Of a stretch of 64,000 nucleotides of DNA, positions 34,301 through 44,182 are shown in pieces. Every line of letters starts with the position of its first letter. Positions within the stretch are counted from its first letter, which is position 1. This stretch comes from Roseomonas sp. OT10 (GTDB taxonomy: Bacteria; Pseudomonadota; Alphaproteobacteria; Acetobacterales; Acetobacteraceae), in NCBI RefSeq assembly GCF_020991085.1, contig NZ_CP087719.1, positions 992,001 to 1,056,000 of the forward strand, in the 5' to 3' direction. The position numbers and the translations under genes are program-made. A model generated the notes under the pieces. The model was not told the origin of the DNA and did not search any database. It saw only the letters and a program-made list of their open reading frames with translations.

Positions 34301-37300
34301 CTATTCCGCCGGCACGGCCCGCGCGGCCGGGGCCTTCGCCGCCCGCCCGCGCCGCCCGCGGGCCACCCAGGCGACGCCGCGTCCGACATCGTCCATCAGC
34401 GTATAGGCGGCCGGCACGAAGACCAGGCTGAGCAGGGTGGAGGTGATCAGCCCGCCGATCACCGTCACCGCCATGGGCGAGCGGAACTCCGCATCCGCCC
34501 CCAGGCCGAGGGCGATGTGCGCCATGCCCGCCGTCATGGCGATGGTGGTCATCACGATCGGCCGGGCGCGCTTGCGGGCCGCCTCCAGCAGCGCCTCGCG
34601 CACCGGCAGGCCGGCGCGCTGGCTCTCGATCGCGTATTCCACCAGCAGGATCGAGTTCTTGGCGACGATGCCCATCAGCATCAGCACCCCGATCACCGAG
34701 GAGACGCCCAGCGCCTGCTGCGCCAGCAGCAGCGCGACCAGCGCGCCGCCGAGCGAGAGGGGCAGGGCGGTCATGATGGTCAGCGGCTGCAGGAAGCCGC
34801 CGAACAGCACCACCAGCACCAGGTAGACCAGCAGCACGCCGGCGCCGAGCGCCATGACGAAGCCCTGGAACAGCTCCGCCATGATCTCCGCGTCGCCCAC
34901 CGCCTTCTCGTGCACGCCGGGGGGGAGGGCCTGCATCACCGGCAGGCCGGCGACCAGGGCGCTGGCCTCGCCCAGCGGCATGCCGGACAGCTCCGCCTCC
35001 ACCGTCACCTTGCGCGCGCGGTCCAGCCGGTCGATCTGGGTCGGGCCGCTGCCCAGCCGGATCTCCGCCACCGCGTCGAGCGGCACGGAGCGGCCGTTGC
35101 TGCCGGTCACGCGCAGGGTGCGCAGCACGGCGAGGTCGTCGCGTGCGCCCTCGGTCAGCATCACCCGGATCGGCACCTGCCGGTCGGGCAGGCTGTACTT
35201 GGCGAGCTGCGCGTCGATGTCGCCCAGCGTCGCGACGCGCGCGGTGTTGGCGATGGCCGCGACCGACACGCCCAGCTCCGCCGCCCGCTCCGAGCGCGGG
35301 ACGATCTGCAATTCCGGCCGGGCGAGGCTGGCGGTGGAGCGGGCGCCGGGGAATTGCGGCAGGGCGCGCATCTCGCTCTCCAGCCGGCGGGCGGTGGCGA
35401 TCAGCGCCTCCGGGTCCTCGCCGACCAGGGTGGTGGTGATCTTGGTGCCGCTCTCCCCCGCCGCGCCGAAGCGCAGCCGCACGCCGGGGATGGCGGCCAG
35501 CGCCGGGCGCACATCCGTCTCGAACTGCGTCTGGGTCAGGGCGCGCCTGCCGCGTGGCACCAGGTTGACGATCAGGGTGGCGTTGCGCGGGTCGCCCGCC
35601 TGGCTGCCGCTGACGGGCATGCCGCCATCCGCCTGGAAGGTGCCGATGGCGGCGAAGACGGAGGTCACCTCCGGCCGCGCGCGCAGGATGGCGGTGGCCT
35701 GGGACACGGCGGCTTCCGTCTCGGCCAGCCGGGCGCCGGGCGCCAGCTCCAGGTTGAGGGTGGAGCGGTTCATGTCCGGGGCGGGGACGAAGTCCTGCGG
35801 GATCATTGGCACCAGCGCGACGGAGCCGGCGAAGAACAGCACCCCCCCGGCCAGGGTCACCCAGCGATGGCGCAGCGACCAGCGCAGCAGGCGGAGATAG
35901 CCGCGCATCACCCGGCCCTCGCTGTCCTGGTGCCCCTCGGCATCCTTCGGCCGCAGAAGGTAGGCCCCCATCAGCGGGGTCAGCAGCCGCGCCACCACCA
36001 GGGAGAAGGCGACGGCGGCGGCGACGGTCAGGCCGAACTGGCGGAAGAACTGGCCCGGGATGCCGGGCATGAAGGCGACGGGGACGAAGACGGCCAGGAT
36101 GCAAGCGGTGGTGGCGACCACGGCCATGCCGATCTCGGCCGAGGCTTCCAGCGCCGCGCGGCGCGGGGTCAGGCGCTGCCCGTCCGGCCCGCGCCCGGTG
36201 CGCAGGTGGCGGACGATGTTCTCGATCTCCACGATCGCGTCGTCCACCAGCACGCCGACGACGAGGGTGATGCCCAGCAGCGTGACGTTGTTCAGCGAGT
36301 AGCCCAGCGCGTACATCGCCGCGAAGGTCGGGACCAGCGACAGCGGCATGGCGATGGCCGAGATCAGCGTCGCGCGGAGGTTGCGCAGGAAGACCCAGAC
36401 CACCAGCGTCGCGAGGCCCGCGCCGATCAGCAGCGCCTCGATGGCCCCGTGATAGCCCTCGATGACGAATTCCGTGGTGGAGGCGACGCGGGCGATCTCC
36501 GTCCCCGGCCGCGCGGCGGCCAGCTTCGCCACCGTCGCCGCCACGCGCTCGGAGACGGCGACCTCGCTGGAGCCGCGCGTGCGCATCACCTCGAAGGCGA
36601 CGACGGGCGCATCGTTCAGCCGGGCGGCGGTACGGATCTCGGCGGTGGCGTCGGTGACGGTGCCGAGGTCGGACAGCCGCGCGGTGCGGCCGCCGGGAAG
36701 GATGATCGGCCGCTCGCGCAGCGCCTCCAGGCTGGGCGCGCTGCCCAGGGTGCGCACCGCCTGTTCGCCCGCGCCCAGCGTGCCGCGCCCGCCGGGGCGG
36801 TCCACGTTGAGGTCGCGGAGCTGCGCGTTCACCTCGGCCGCGGTGATGCCCAGCGCCGCGAGGCGGTCGGGATCGAGCGCGACCCGGACCTCCCGGTCCG
36901 CGCCGCCGACGCGGTTGACCTGTGCCACGCCGGGGATGGCGAGCAGCGCCTTGGCCACGGTGTCGTCCACGTACCAGCTCGTCTCCACCGGGGAGAGGCC
37001 GGGGACCCGCACGGTGTAGGTGCCGATCGGCGCGCCGGTGATCTCGACGCGCGTCACCTGCGGCTCGCGGATGTCGGCCGGCAGGTCGGAACGGATGCGC
37101 GAGAGCCGGTCGCGGATGTCGCTGACCGCCTGGTCGATGTCCTTGCCCAGCGCGAACTCGACCGCCGTGGTGGAGGCGCCGTCCGTCACGGTGGAGGTGA
37201 TGTGGCGCACGTCGCCCAGGCCGGAGACGGCGTCCTCCACCCGCCGCGTCACCTGGGTCTCCAGCTCCGACGGCGCCGCACCCGGCTGGGCCACGGTGAC

Positions 37301-37474
37301 GACGACCGCGGGCAGGTCGATGTCCGGGTTCACGTTGATGCGCAGGAAGGGGTAGGAGGCGATCCCCGCCACGGTCAGCAGCAGGAACAGCACCAGCGTC
37401 TGCACCGGGTGGCGGATCGCCCAGCCGGAGATGTTGTTGAAGCGGCGCTCCTCCGCCTCGGGCGCGGCGCTCAC
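34301..37474 (-). CDS. RND multidrug efflux permease (AcrB/MdtB type)
   Basis: 1057-residue inner-membrane RND pump. TM1 is [18 protein letters not shown]; the porter region starts [22 protein letters not shown]4 carries the proton-relay [17 protein letters not shown] with the paired Asp; later signatures are [18 protein letters not shown] and [16 protein letters not shown]. The GTG start overlaps the stop of the membrane-fusion gene by 4 bp (GTGA). It works with that adaptor and an outer-membrane channel encoded elsewhere. Drug range is unknown. Confidence 0.93.
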   Translation of the reverse strand: MSAAPEAEERRFNNISGWAIRHPVQTLVLFLLLTVAGIASYPFLRINVNPDIDLPAVVVTVAQPGAAPSELETQVTRRVEDAVSGLGDVRHITSTVTDGASTTAVEFALGKDIDQAVSDIRDRLSRIRSDLPADIREPQVTRVEITGAPIGTYTVRVPGLSPVETSWYVDDTVAKALLAIPGVAQVNRVGGADREVRVALDPDRLAALGITAAEVNAQLRDLNVDRPGGRGTLGAGEQAVRTLGSAPSLEALRERPIILPGGRTARLSDLGTVTDATAEIRTAARLNDAPVVAFEVMRTRGSSEVAVSERVAATVAKLAAARPGTEIARVASTTEFVIEGYHGAIEALLIGAGLATLVVWVFLRNLRATLISAIAMPLSLVPTFAAMYALGYSLNNVTLLGITLVVGVLVDDAIVEIENIVRHLRTGRGPDGQRLTPRRAALEASAEIGMAVVATTACILAVFVPVAFMPGIPGQFFRQFGLTVAAAVAFSLVVARLLTPLMGAYLLRPKDAEGHQDSEGRVMRGYLRLLRWSLRHRWVTLAGGVLFFAGSVALVPMIPQDFVPAPDMNRSTLNLELAPGARLAETEAAVSQATAILRARPEVTSVFAAIGTFQADGGMPVSGSQAGDPRNATLIVNLVPRGRRALTQTQFETDVRPALAAIPGVRLRFGAAGESGTKITTTLVGEDPEALIATARRLESEMRALPQFPGARSTASLARPELQIVPRSERAAELGVSVAAIANTARVATLGDIDAQLAKYSLPDRQVPIRVMLTEGARDDLAVLRTLRVTGSNGRSVPLDAVAEIRLGSGPTQIDRLDRARKVTVEAELSGMPLGEASALVAGLPVMQALPPGVHEKAVGDAEIMAELFQGFVMALGAGVLLVYLVLVVLFGGFLQPLTIMTALPLSLGGALVALLLAQQALGVSSVIGVLMLMGIVAKNSILLVEYAIESQRAGLPVREALLEAARKRARPIVMTTIAMTAGMAHIALGLGADAEFRSPMAVTVIGGLITSTLLSLVFVPAAYTLMDDVGRGVAWVARGRRGRAAKAPAARAVPAE

Positions 37475-38604
37475 CGGCGGGCCTCCGCCCGCGCGGCGGG
37501 CTCGGCGAGGCGGACCCGGTCGCCGTCGTTCAGGAAGCCGGCGCCGGCGACCACCACCCGCTCGCCGGGGGACAGGCCGGCGCGCACCTCGACCCGCCCG
37601 TCGAGGTCGGCCATGCCCAGCTCCAGCCGGCGCAGCGCCACGCGGTCGCCCTCGACGGCGAAGGCGACCGGGCGGCCGTCGCGGTGCAGCAGCGCCTCGC
37701 GCGGGATGGTCGGGCTGTCCGCCCGGCCGGTGACGATGGCGGCGGAGGCGAACATGCCGGGGCGCAGGCCGGAATCGGGCGGCAGGGAGAGGTGCACGAT
37801 GCCCAGCCGTGTCTCCGGTGCCACGGTGGGAGCGATGGCGCGGACGGTGGCCGTCACCTCCCGTCCCCCGTGCCGCACCCGGGCCGCCTGGCCCGGGGCG
37901 ATGGCGGCCAGGTCCAGCTCCGGGACCCGGGCGTCGAGTTCGATCCGCCCGTCGCGGATCAGGCGCAGCATCTCCTGCCCCAGCGACACCACGGTGCCGA
38001 GCTGGGCGCGGCGGGTGGTGACGATCCCGTCCGTGGGCGCGAGGATCCGCGTCTGGGCCAGGCGCGCCTCGGCATCGTCGCGCTGGGCACGGGCGGCGGC
38101 GAGGCGGGCCTCCGCCCCGGCCGCGTTGGCCTGGCGCTGCTCCAGGGTCTGGCGGGCGGCGTATTCGCCGCGCTGCAGCTCCTGCACCCGGCGCAGCTCG
38201 GCCTGGGCGAGGCGCAGGTTGGCCTCCGCCTCGGTCACGGCGGCGGCGGCCTGGGCGGCCTGGGCGCGGAGGACGGCATCGTCCAGCCGCACCAGGAGCT
38301 GGCCCTGGCGCACGCGGTCGCCCTCCTCGGCCCCCAGCTCCACCACGCGCAGCCCGGCCACCTCCGCACCCAGCACCAGCTCCTGCCAGGCGACGATGGA
38401 GCCGTCGCCGCGGACGCTGCGCTCCACCGCGCGAATCTCCACCGGCGCGGCGGCCACGGTCAGCGCGGCCGGGGGCGCGGCCTGCCCCTGCGCCAGGGCG
38501 GCGTGCGGGGCCGGCAGCCCTGCCGCCAGCAGGACCGCGGCCGACAGGGCGAGGCGCCGCCAGGGCGGGGCGGGGAGGGTGGAGGGCTTGTGTCCGGCGT
38601 CCAT
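37471..38604 (-). CDS. RND efflux periplasmic adaptor (membrane fusion protein)
   Basis: 377-residue adaptor. An N-terminal signal region ([23 protein letters not shown]) is followed by the lipoyl half-motifs [20 protein letters not shown] and [20 protein letters not shown] around a coiled-coil hairpin with heptad-like alanines (about 110-185). The beta-barrel domain follows, then [20 protein letters not shown]. It links the RND pump to the outer membrane. The start is only 12 bp from a palindromic operator, and the divergent tetR gene lies 114 bp away. Confidence 0.9.
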   Translation of the reverse strand: MDAGHKPSTLPAPPWRRLALSAAVLLAAGLPAPHAALAQGQAAPPAALTVAAAPVEIRAVERSVRGDGSIVAWQELVLGAEVAGLRVVELGAEEGDRVRQGQLLVRLDDAVLRAQAAQAAAAVTEAEANLRLAQAELRRVQELQRGEYAARQTLEQRQANAAGAEARLAAARAQRDDAEARLAQTRILAPTDGIVTTRRAQLGTVVSLGQEMLRLIRDGRIELDARVPELDLAAIAPGQAARVRHGGREVTATVRAIAPTVAPETRLGIVHLSLPPDSGLRPGMFASAAIVTGRADSPTIPREALLHRDGRPVAFAVEGDRVALRRLELGMADLDGRVEVRAGLSPGERVVVAGAGFLNDGDRVRLAEPAARAEARR

Positions 38605-38615
38605 GCGTTCTTACC

Positions 38616-38627
38616 GACCGATCGGTC
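38616..38627. promoter_or_regulatory. TetR-type operator between the RND operon and tetR
   Basis: GACCGATCGGTC is a perfect 12-bp palindrome located 12 bp before the adaptor start and about 91 bp before the divergent TetR gene. Self-complementary sites of this kind are the usual targets of TetR-family repressors controlling adjacent RND pumps. Binding is inferred from position and symmetry. Confidence 0.6.
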
Positions 38628-38717
38628 AATATTGGACCGGAAGATGTGGGCGCGGGTCTCCGCGGTCAACCGTTTCCCGCCTATCCTGCATCACGGCCCA
38701 GGGAGTTGGGTGCCATC

Positions 38718-39413
38718 GTGAGCAGCGCGGAAGACGACGAGGCGGCGCCGGCGCGCCCGGGGCCGGCGACGGGTTCCCCCCCGCGCCGCCGCCTGCCGCC
38801 CGCCGAGCGTCTGCCGCAGATCCGGGAGGCCGCCTTCGCCGAGTTCGCCGCCTCCGGCTACGCCGCCGCCAGCATGGGCCGGGTGGCCCAGCGCGCCGGC
38901 GTGGCCAAGAGCCTGCTCTACCACTACTTCCCCGGCGGCAAGGCGGATCTCTTCAAGGACGCCGTCCACAGCGTGATGCAGCCGGTCTTCGAGGATGCGG
39001 AGCGCCTGATCGCCGGGTTCGAGGGGCCCCGCCTCGCCCTGCTGGAGCGGCTGATCGACCATGCCTACACGGTGATGGTGGACGACGCGCGCGAGGCGGT
39101 GGTGACCAAGCTGCTGATCGCCGAGGGCGAGCGCTTTCCCGAACTCGGCGCCTTCTACCGGGCGGAGGTCATGCCCCGGAGCCTGACGCTGCTGCGGCAG
39201 GTGCTCCAGGACGGCGTCTCCCGCAGGGAATTCCGGCCGGAGGCGGCCGCCTGGCTGCCGCAACTCCTGGTGGCGCCGGCGGTCCTCGCCTCCACCTGGC
39301 GGCTGGCCTTCGGCCGGCAGGAGCCGCTGGACGTGGCAGCGTTGCGGCGCGGCCATATGGAGATGCTCTCCCATGGTCTGCTGGCAGCTCCCCCGCGTCC
39401 GGCGCCGGGCTGA
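38718..39413 (+). CDS. TetR/AcrR family transcriptional regulator
   Basis: 231-residue regulator. The helix-turn-helix domain is AAFAEFAASGYAAASMGRVA followed by QRAGVAKSLLYHYFPGGKAD, with the family end LYHYF...K. The C-terminal ligand domain (about 95-225) is all helical. It diverges from the RND operon and very probably represses it and itself through the palindrome at 38616-38627. The GTG at 38718 is the most likely start; an in-frame ATG at 38646 is possible but would include an unlikely proline-rich leader and overlap the operator region. Confidence 0.88.
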   Translation: MSSAEDDEAAPARPGPATGSPPRRRLPPAERLPQIREAAFAEFAASGYAAASMGRVAQRAGVAKSLLYHYFPGGKADLFKDAVHSVMQPVFEDAERLIAGFEGPRLALLERLIDHAYTVMVDDAREAVVTKLLIAEGERFPELGAFYRAEVMPRSLTLLRQVLQDGVSRREFRPEAAAWLPQLLVAPAVLASTWRLAFGRQEPLDVAALRRGHMEMLSHGLLAAPPRPAPG

Positions 39414-39429
39414 TCTGCCGGTAAATTCA

Positions 39430-39458
39430 TTGTCAACGCGCAGGCTGTGGGTTTATTT
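39430..39458 (+). promoter_or_regulatory. Candidate sigma-70 promoter of the hybrid histidine kinase
   Basis: TTGTCA (39430-39435) and TTATTT (39453-39458) are separated by 17 bases in an AT-rich island that stands out from its surroundings. The putative start would lie about 155 bp before the kinase ATG. The rest of the 211-bp gap shows no gene. Confidence 0.35.
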
Positions 39459-39624
39459 TGCATCCACTGGTTGAATCGCGCGGAAAACTACAACGCCGCC
39501 TGGTTCGTTCGTGCGGAGATCATGGGCATTGTGCACCTGAACGGGTCGCCATGGGTCTGAAGCCGGCTTCTCCCCACTGCCGGGCTGGACACTGCCCCCA
39601 TGCCCTGCCGCCGGCCGGGGCTCC

Positions 39625-41574
39625 ATGAACGCGGACCCCTACTTTGCGCGCTCCCTGGCCGACATGCTCGACGGGCTGGAGGTGGCCGCCTACCTGCTGG
39701 ATGATTCCGACCGCGCGGTGCTCTGGAACCGTACCTTCCTGCGCTTCTTCCCCGAGCATGACGGCCGGGTCAGCGTGGGCGAGCCCTATGCCGAGAACCT
39801 GCGCCGCTTCTACAGCGGACGGCTGGAGCCGGGGGAGATGGGCCGGCTGGAGCAGTACGTCGCCGATGGCATCGCCCGGCACCGTGCCCAGGACCGGCCC
39901 TTCTGCTTCTCCCACCATGGCCGTTGGCTGCTCGCGGCCTGCCTGTCCATGCCGGGCGTGGGGCGGATGCGGACCTGGAAGACGCTGCGCTCCCCCGGGC
40001 TGGCCAGCCCGGACTGGACCCCACCGGAGGCGGTGCCGGAGGATGTCGGGCCGCTGCTGCATCGGATCGCCGACGGGATGCTGGTGCGCGGGGATGACGG
40101 CCGGACCGTCTCGGTCAACGAGCAGTTCCTTGCGCTCTACGGGCTGGACAGCGCGGCGGATGCGATCGGGCACAGCTTCCAGGAGATCCTGGACACGGTC
40201 TGGCACCGCCAGCTGCCTGGGCCGGAGGAGGCCCGGGCGCGGGAGGCCTGCGTGTCCCGGCTGCTGGAGAACGGGCGCTTCACCGGCGCCCCCTTCGAGG
40301 TGCCGCTGCCGTGGGACCGCTGGGTGCGGGTGGTGGAGCGGCGGGACGCGGATGGCCGCATCCTGGCGACCCATTCCGACATCTCCGACCTGAAGCGGCA
40401 GCAGCGCGAGACCGCGGAGGCGCGGGACGCCGCCGCCCGGGCCAGCCAGGCCAAGTCCGTCTTCCTGGCCATGATGAGCCACGAGATCCGCACGCCGATG
40501 AACGGCATCCTCGGCATGACCAGCCTGCTGCTGGAGACGCCGCTGGACGAGGTGCAGCGCGGCTATGCCGAGGCGGCGCAGAAATCCGCCTCCGCCCTGC
40601 TGACCATCATCAACGACGTGCTCGACGTCTCGAAGCTGGAGGCGGGCAAGCTGAGGCTGGAGGCGATCGTCTTCGACCTGGCGGAGCTGGCCGAGGACGC
40701 GGTGGCGCTGCTGGCGCCGCGCGCCCGGCAGCGCGGGCTGGAGCTGTCCTGCCGGATCGATCCCACGCTGCGCCGCGCCTTCATCGGCGACCCGACCCGG
40801 CTGCGGCAGGTGCTGCTCAACCTGCTGTCCAACGCGGTGAAGTTCACCTCCGAGGGCCGGGTCGAAGTCGCCCTCCTGCCCGACGAGGCGCAGCCCGGAC
40901 AGGTCCGCTTCGAGGTGCTGGATACCGGCATCGGCTTCGAGCCCGCGGTCGCCGGCAGGCTGTTCGACATGTTCGAGCAGGCGGATGGCAGCATCGCCCG
41001 GCGGTTCGGCGGCACCGGGCTGGGCCTCAGCATCTCCCGCCATCTCGTCGAGCTGATGGGCGGGCGGATCGGGGCCGAGAGCCGCGGTGGCGGCGGCAGC
41101 CGGTTCTGGTTCTCCGTGCCGCTGGAGCCCGCCAGCGGCGTCCCCGCCCTGGCCGTCGGTGCCGCGCCGGTGCCGGGACTGGCGGCGCCGGCCGAGCCGC
41201 GGGAGGTGCTGGTGGTGGAGGACAACCCCACCAACCAGATCATCGCCGAGACCATCCTGCGCAAGGCGGGCTTCCAAGTCCGCGTCGCGGTGGACGGGGC
41301 CTCCGCCCTGGCCTGCGTCTCCGCCTCGTGGCCGGACCTGATCCTGATGGACCTGCAGCTGCCCGACATGGACGGTTACGAGGTGACCCGGCGCATCCGC
41401 GCTGCCATGCCGTTCGGCCGCACCCTGCCGATCATCGCCCTGACGGCCAGCGCCATGGAGGAAGACCGGCAGCGCTGCCTCGATGGCGGGATGGACGACT
41501 ACCTGACCAAGCCCTTCAAGCTGCCCGCGCTGCTCGCCGCCGTGGACCGCTGGCTGGCCCACGCGGCGCATTGA
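39625..41574 (+). CDS. Hybrid sensor histidine kinase/response regulator with PAS domains
   Basis: 649-residue soluble sensor. Residues about 10-110 ([20 protein letters not shown]) and about 145-260 ([20 protein letters not shown]) are PAS-like input domains. The dimerisation helix carries the phospho-acceptor His286 in [19 protein letters not shown]. The ATPase boxes are [17 protein letters not shown] (N), [10 protein letters not shown] (G1) and [20 protein letters not shown] (G2). A receiver domain follows from about 530 with Asp576 in [17 protein letters not shown] and the later KPFKL. There are no membrane helices, so the signal is intracellular. No Hpt or second regulator gene is adjacent. 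A dispersed repeat follows the stop. Confidence 0.93.
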   Translation: MNADPYFARSLADMLDGLEVAAYLLDDSDRAVLWNRTFLRFFPEHDGRVSVGEPYAENLRRFYSGRLEPGEMGRLEQYVADGIARHRAQDRPFCFSHHGRWLLAACLSMPGVGRMRTWKTLRSPGLASPDWTPPEAVPEDVGPLLHRIADGMLVRGDDGRTVSVNEQFLALYGLDSAADAIGHSFQEILDTVWHRQLPGPEEARAREACVSRLLENGRFTGAPFEVPLPWDRWVRVVERRDADGRILATHSDISDLKRQQRETAEARDAAARASQAKSVFLAMMSHEIRTPMNGILGMTSLLLETPLDEVQRGYAEAAQKSASALLTIINDVLDVSKLEAGKLRLEAIVFDLAELAEDAVALLAPRARQRGLELSCRIDPTLRRAFIGDPTRLRQVLLNLLSNAVKFTSEGRVEVALLPDEAQPGQVRFEVLDTGIGFEPAVAGRLFDMFEQADGSIARRFGGTGLGLSISRHLVELMGGRIGAESRGGGGSRFWFSVPLEPASGVPALAVGAAPVPGLAAPAEPREVLVVEDNPTNQIIAETILRKAGFQVRVAVDGASALACVSASWPDLILMDLQLPDMDGYEVTRRIRAAMPFGRTLPIIALTASAMEEDRQRCLDGGMDDYLTKPFKLPALLAAVDRWLAHAAH

Positions 41575-41618
41575 GCCGCACAGCCTGCCAGCGGCGCGGC
41601 CTCATGCCGGTTGCTGGA

Positions 41619-41868
41619 TGGCCTGACCCGTCGTGCCGTGGTGTTCCGGCGTCGGACCGGGAGGGGACGCCGTCCCCTCCCAGACCCTCCCCTGCCGGGG
41701 CCACAAGCGGGCCCCGGTCCCCGCTGGGAGTTTGGTGCTTCCGGTAGATGTCCGCCTGCGGGCTGATCCCAGACGGAGCGCGGACAAGCGGGACTCCAGA
41801 ATAGTTTTGAAGGCGTCCGCGAGGGCGACGGCCGTACCCGCCGAGGAGCCAAGCTCCTCGGCGCCTAG
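41619..41868. repeat. Dispersed multi-hairpin element, copy B, left part (interrupted by ISs)
   Basis: Matches the first about 250 bp of copy C in the same orientation, starting near TGACCCGTCG and ending at the CTAG target of the IS5-family insertion (41865-41868). It contains the GAGGGGACG/CGTCCCCTC palindrome, the CCGGGGCC/GGCCCCGG stem and the CCGAGGAG/CTCCTCGG stem. It begins 45 bp after the histidine kinase stop. Confidence 0.85.
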
Positions 41869-42631
41869 GTCGTGGACTCATAAGATTTGAGCCACAGACG
41901 TGTTGAGGCGAGGAGAATGGCGGCGAGGAAGTTGCGCGCGAGCTTGTCGAAGCGGGTGGCGATGCGCCTGAAGTGCTTGAGCTTGCAGAAGAAGCGTTCG
42001 ACCTGATTGCGTTGACGGTAGAGGGTCGGATCGACGGAGCGCTGTATCTTCCGGTCCCGCTGGGTCGGGATATGGGCGCAGCCTCCGCGATCCCGAACCA
42101 GATCGAGGATGGCCTGCGCGTCATAGCCCCGGTCAGCGACAAGGGCTTGGGCGGGCGGCAGGCCGTCGATCAGGGCCTCCACGGCGGCCTTGTCTGAGGC
42201 TTGTCCAGCCGAGAGCACGATCCGCAGCGGCAATCCATCCTGGTTCACCAGGACGTTGATCTTGGTGCTCAGTCCTCCACGAGAACGGCCGATGGCGTGA
42301 TCCGGGCCCCCTTTTTTCCACCGGCGGCATGCTGGTGGGCCCGGATGATGGAACTGTCGATCAGGTGCAGGGATTGAGGCGATGTTGCCGCCAGAGCCTC
42401 AAAGACCCGCAGCCAGACCCCGGCCTTCGCCCACCGGTTGTAGCGATTGTAGATCGTGGTGGAGGGACCATAGCGGCTCGGCAGGTCCCGCCATGGCGAG
42501 CCTGTTCGCAGCACATAGAAAATCCCGTTGATCACCCGACGATCGTCCACCCGGGCCACCCCGCGGGGCTTGTTCGGCAGCAACGCCTCAATCAACCGCC
42601 ACTCCGCCTCGCTCAAATCGTACCTCGCCAT
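41865..42631 (-). CDS. IS5-family transposase, two frames joined by a programmed -1 frameshift
   Basis: ORF 1 (42631 down to 42269) starts MARYDLSEAEWRLIEALL and carries the first catalytic Asp in LHLIDSSIIRAHQHAAGG. ORF 2 (from about 42317 down to 41865) carries the second Asp in ALVADRGYDAQAILDLV and the Glu in RQRNQVERFFCKLKHFRR. A slippery A6 run (42312-42317, read A AAA AAG) is where a -1 shift restores one continuous DDE transposase through GPDHAIGRSRGGLSTKI. The stop codon TAG is formed by the CTAG target duplication, not by the element. The start has a GGAAGGAG site upstream; the IS3 insertion lies 17 bp before the start codon and removes the original promoter region. Confidence 0.88.
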
Positions 42632-42698
42632 CCAAGGCTCCTTCCCAGTGAACCGCGCCGGGTTTGGCGGAGGCTCCAACCGTTGAGAGGATGGAGCG

Positions 42699-43031
42699 AT
42701 GACGGCGAAGAAGACGGCGGCGAGCTACTCGCCTGAGGTTCGGGAGCGGTCGGTGCGGCTGGTGCTGGACGGCGCCGGGGAGCATGGCTCGCAATGGGCG
42801 GCGATTGGCTCGATCGCGGCGAAGATCGGCTGCACGGCGGAGACGCTGCGTCGCTGGGTCCGGCAGGCCGAGCGTGACCGCGGCAAGCGTGCCGGGCCCA
42901 CGAGCGAGGATCGGGATCGCATCAAGGCGCTGGAGCGGGAGAACCGCGAGCTGCGCCAGGCGAACGAGATCCTGCGCAAGGCATCAGCGTATTTTGCCCT
43001 GGCGGAGCTCGACCGCCGGTCGAAGCCATGA
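42699..43031 (+). CDS. IS3-family transposase OrfA (DNA-binding part)
   Basis: 110-residue protein with an N-terminal helix-turn-helix ([20 protein letters not shown]) and a C-terminal leucine-zipper-like helix ([20 protein letters not shown]). It recognises the ends of the element and dimerises. It overlaps orfB by 4 bp (ATGA at 43028-43031). In this family a frameshift between the two often yields the full OrfAB transposase. Confidence 0.93.
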   Translation: MTAKKTAASYSPEVRERSVRLVLDGAGEHGSQWAAIGSIAAKIGCTAETLRRWVRQAERDRGKRAGPTSEDRDRIKALERENRELRQANEILRKASAYFALAELDRRSKP

Positions 43032-43933
43032 TCGCCTTCATCGACGATCATCGGGGCGTGTACGGGGTCGAGTCGATCTGCCGGGTTCTGCCGATCGCCC
43101 CGTCCACCTACCACGCCCATGCCGCGCGCCGCGCCGATCCCACTCTGGGCTCGGCCAGGTCGCAGCGGGACAGCATGCTGCGGGCGGAGGTGCGGCGGGT
43201 CCACGCCGAGAACTTCGGCGTCTACGGCGTGCGGAAGGTCTGGCGCCAGCTCGGCCGCGAGGGGACGTCGGTCGCCCGCTGCACGGTGGCGCGGCTGATG
43301 CGCCAGATGGGCCTGCGCGGCGTGGTGCGTGGCAAGGAGACCAGGACGACGGTGCCCGACAAGGGCGCGCCATGCCCGGCCGACCGGGTAAACCGGCAGT
43401 TCCTGGCGCCGCGGCCGAACCTGCTCTGGGTGTCGGACTTCACCTACGTCGCGACCTGGCAGGGCTTCGTCTACGTCGCCTTCGTCATCGACACCTTCGC
43501 GCGGCGGATCGTCGGCTGGCGGGTGTCGCGCACCTCCCATGCTGGCTTCGTCCTGGATGCCCTGGAGCAGGCGCTGCATGACCGGCGGCCTGTCCAGGGC
43601 ATGGGGCTGATCCATCACAGCGATCGCGGGGTCCAATACGTGTCTATCCGCTACACCGAGCGCCTGGCGGAAGCGGGCATCGAGCCGTCGGTCGGCAGCG
43701 TCGGCGACAGCTACGACAACGCGCTGGCCGAGAGCGTCATCGGCCTGTTCAAGACCGAGGTCATTCGGCGCCGCGGCCCGTGGCGCAGCCTGGAGGGCGT
43801 CGAGTTCGCCACCCTCGAATGGGTGGACTGGTTCAACAACCGCCGCCTCCTCGAGCCGATCGGAAACATCCCGCCCGCCGAGGCGGAGGCGCGCTACTAT
43901 GCCGCCCAGGAGGCCATAGCCCTGGCGGCCTGA
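43028..43933 (+). CDS. IS3-family transposase OrfB (DDE integrase core)
   Basis: 301-residue catalytic half with an HTH_21 region ([20 protein letters not shown]) and an rve core. The catalytic acids are Asp in [19 protein letters not shown], Asp in [20 protein letters not shown] and Glu in [19 protein letters not shown], with [13 protein letters not shown] following as expected. The gene is intact, so the element may still be mobile. Confidence 0.94.
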   Translation: MIAFIDDHRGVYGVESICRVLPIAPSTYHAHAARRADPTLGSARSQRDSMLRAEVRRVHAENFGVYGVRKVWRQLGREGTSVARCTVARLMRQMGLRGVVRGKETRTTVPDKGAPCPADRVNRQFLAPRPNLLWVSDFTYVATWQGFVYVAFVIDTFARRIVGWRVSRTSHAGFVLDALEQALHDRRPVQGMGLIHHSDRGVQYVSIRYTERLAEAGIEPSVGSVGDSYDNALAESVIGLFKTEVIRRRGPWRSLEGVEFATLEWVDWFNNRRLLEPIGNIPPAEAEARYYAAQEAIALAA

Positions 43934-44025
43934 CTCACGCCAAACAGCCTCCGCCAAACCCGGCGCGGTTCACAGAGACTTGAATCAGCCTCCCGCTCAA
44001 CCAGCAAGCTTTATGAGTTCAGAAC

Positions 44026-44155
44026 CTAGACCCCGTGTCAGGCTGTCCCGCGGCAGCGCTGATCGGGTCCAGGGCCCGCAGGGTCCTGGCGGAGTGGGGG
44101 TACGGGGGCGAGGCGGAGCCTTGCCCCCGGGGAACGGGCGCACCCCACGCCGGCG
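44026..44155. repeat. Dispersed multi-hairpin element, copy B, right part
   Basis: Continues copy B after the IS insertion. The stretch after CTAG reads ACCCCGTGTCAGGCTGTCCC and matches copy C from 54169 onward, including the GGGGGCGAGGC...GCCTTGCCCCC stem. Together with the left part it gives about 376 bp, the same length as copies A and C. It ends about 28 bp before the stop of the convergent amidohydrolase gene. Confidence 0.85.
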
Positions 44156-44182
44156 CGGATCAGGGCAACCCGCGCTCCGTCA

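Larger units (their letters stand above)
42649..43972 (+). mobile_element. IS3-family element, 1324 bp, complete
   Basis: Perfect 27-bp terminal inverted repeats lie at 42649-42675 and 43946-43972, beginning TGAACCGCGCCGGG. They are flanked by a 3-bp direct repeat CAG (42646-42648 and 43973-43975). It carries overlapping orfA and orfB of the usual IS3 layout. It is inserted within the 5' end of the IS5-family element, so it arrived later. The OrfA wording suggests the IS51 group, which I cannot confirm. Confidence 0.92.
41869..44025. mobile_element. IS5-family (IS427-like) element, about 830 bp of its own, interrupted by an IS3-family element
   Basis: The ends are imperfect inverted repeats: GTCGTGGACTCATAA at 41869 and, read from the other end, GTTCTGAACTCATAA at 44025 (12 of 15 match). 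Both sides are flanked by the 4-bp direct repeat CTAG (41865-41868 and 44026-44029), which fits the YTAR target preference of many IS5-type elements. Removing the inner 1324-bp IS3 copy and its 3-bp duplication leaves about 830 bp, a normal IS427-group length. The host sequence is copy B of the dispersed repeat. Confidence 0.88.

Noticed and set aside
34061-39424. 1787-residue open frame on the plus strand
   Set aside because: It is antisense to the RND pump and adaptor genes, rich in Arg, Gly and His, and has no recognisable domain; it reflects high GC in the third codon position.
42632-42679. N-terminal extension of the IS5-family transposase (MEPPPNPARFTG...)
   Set aside because: These bases belong to the inserted IS3 end and the Shine-Dalgarno region; the true start is at 42631.
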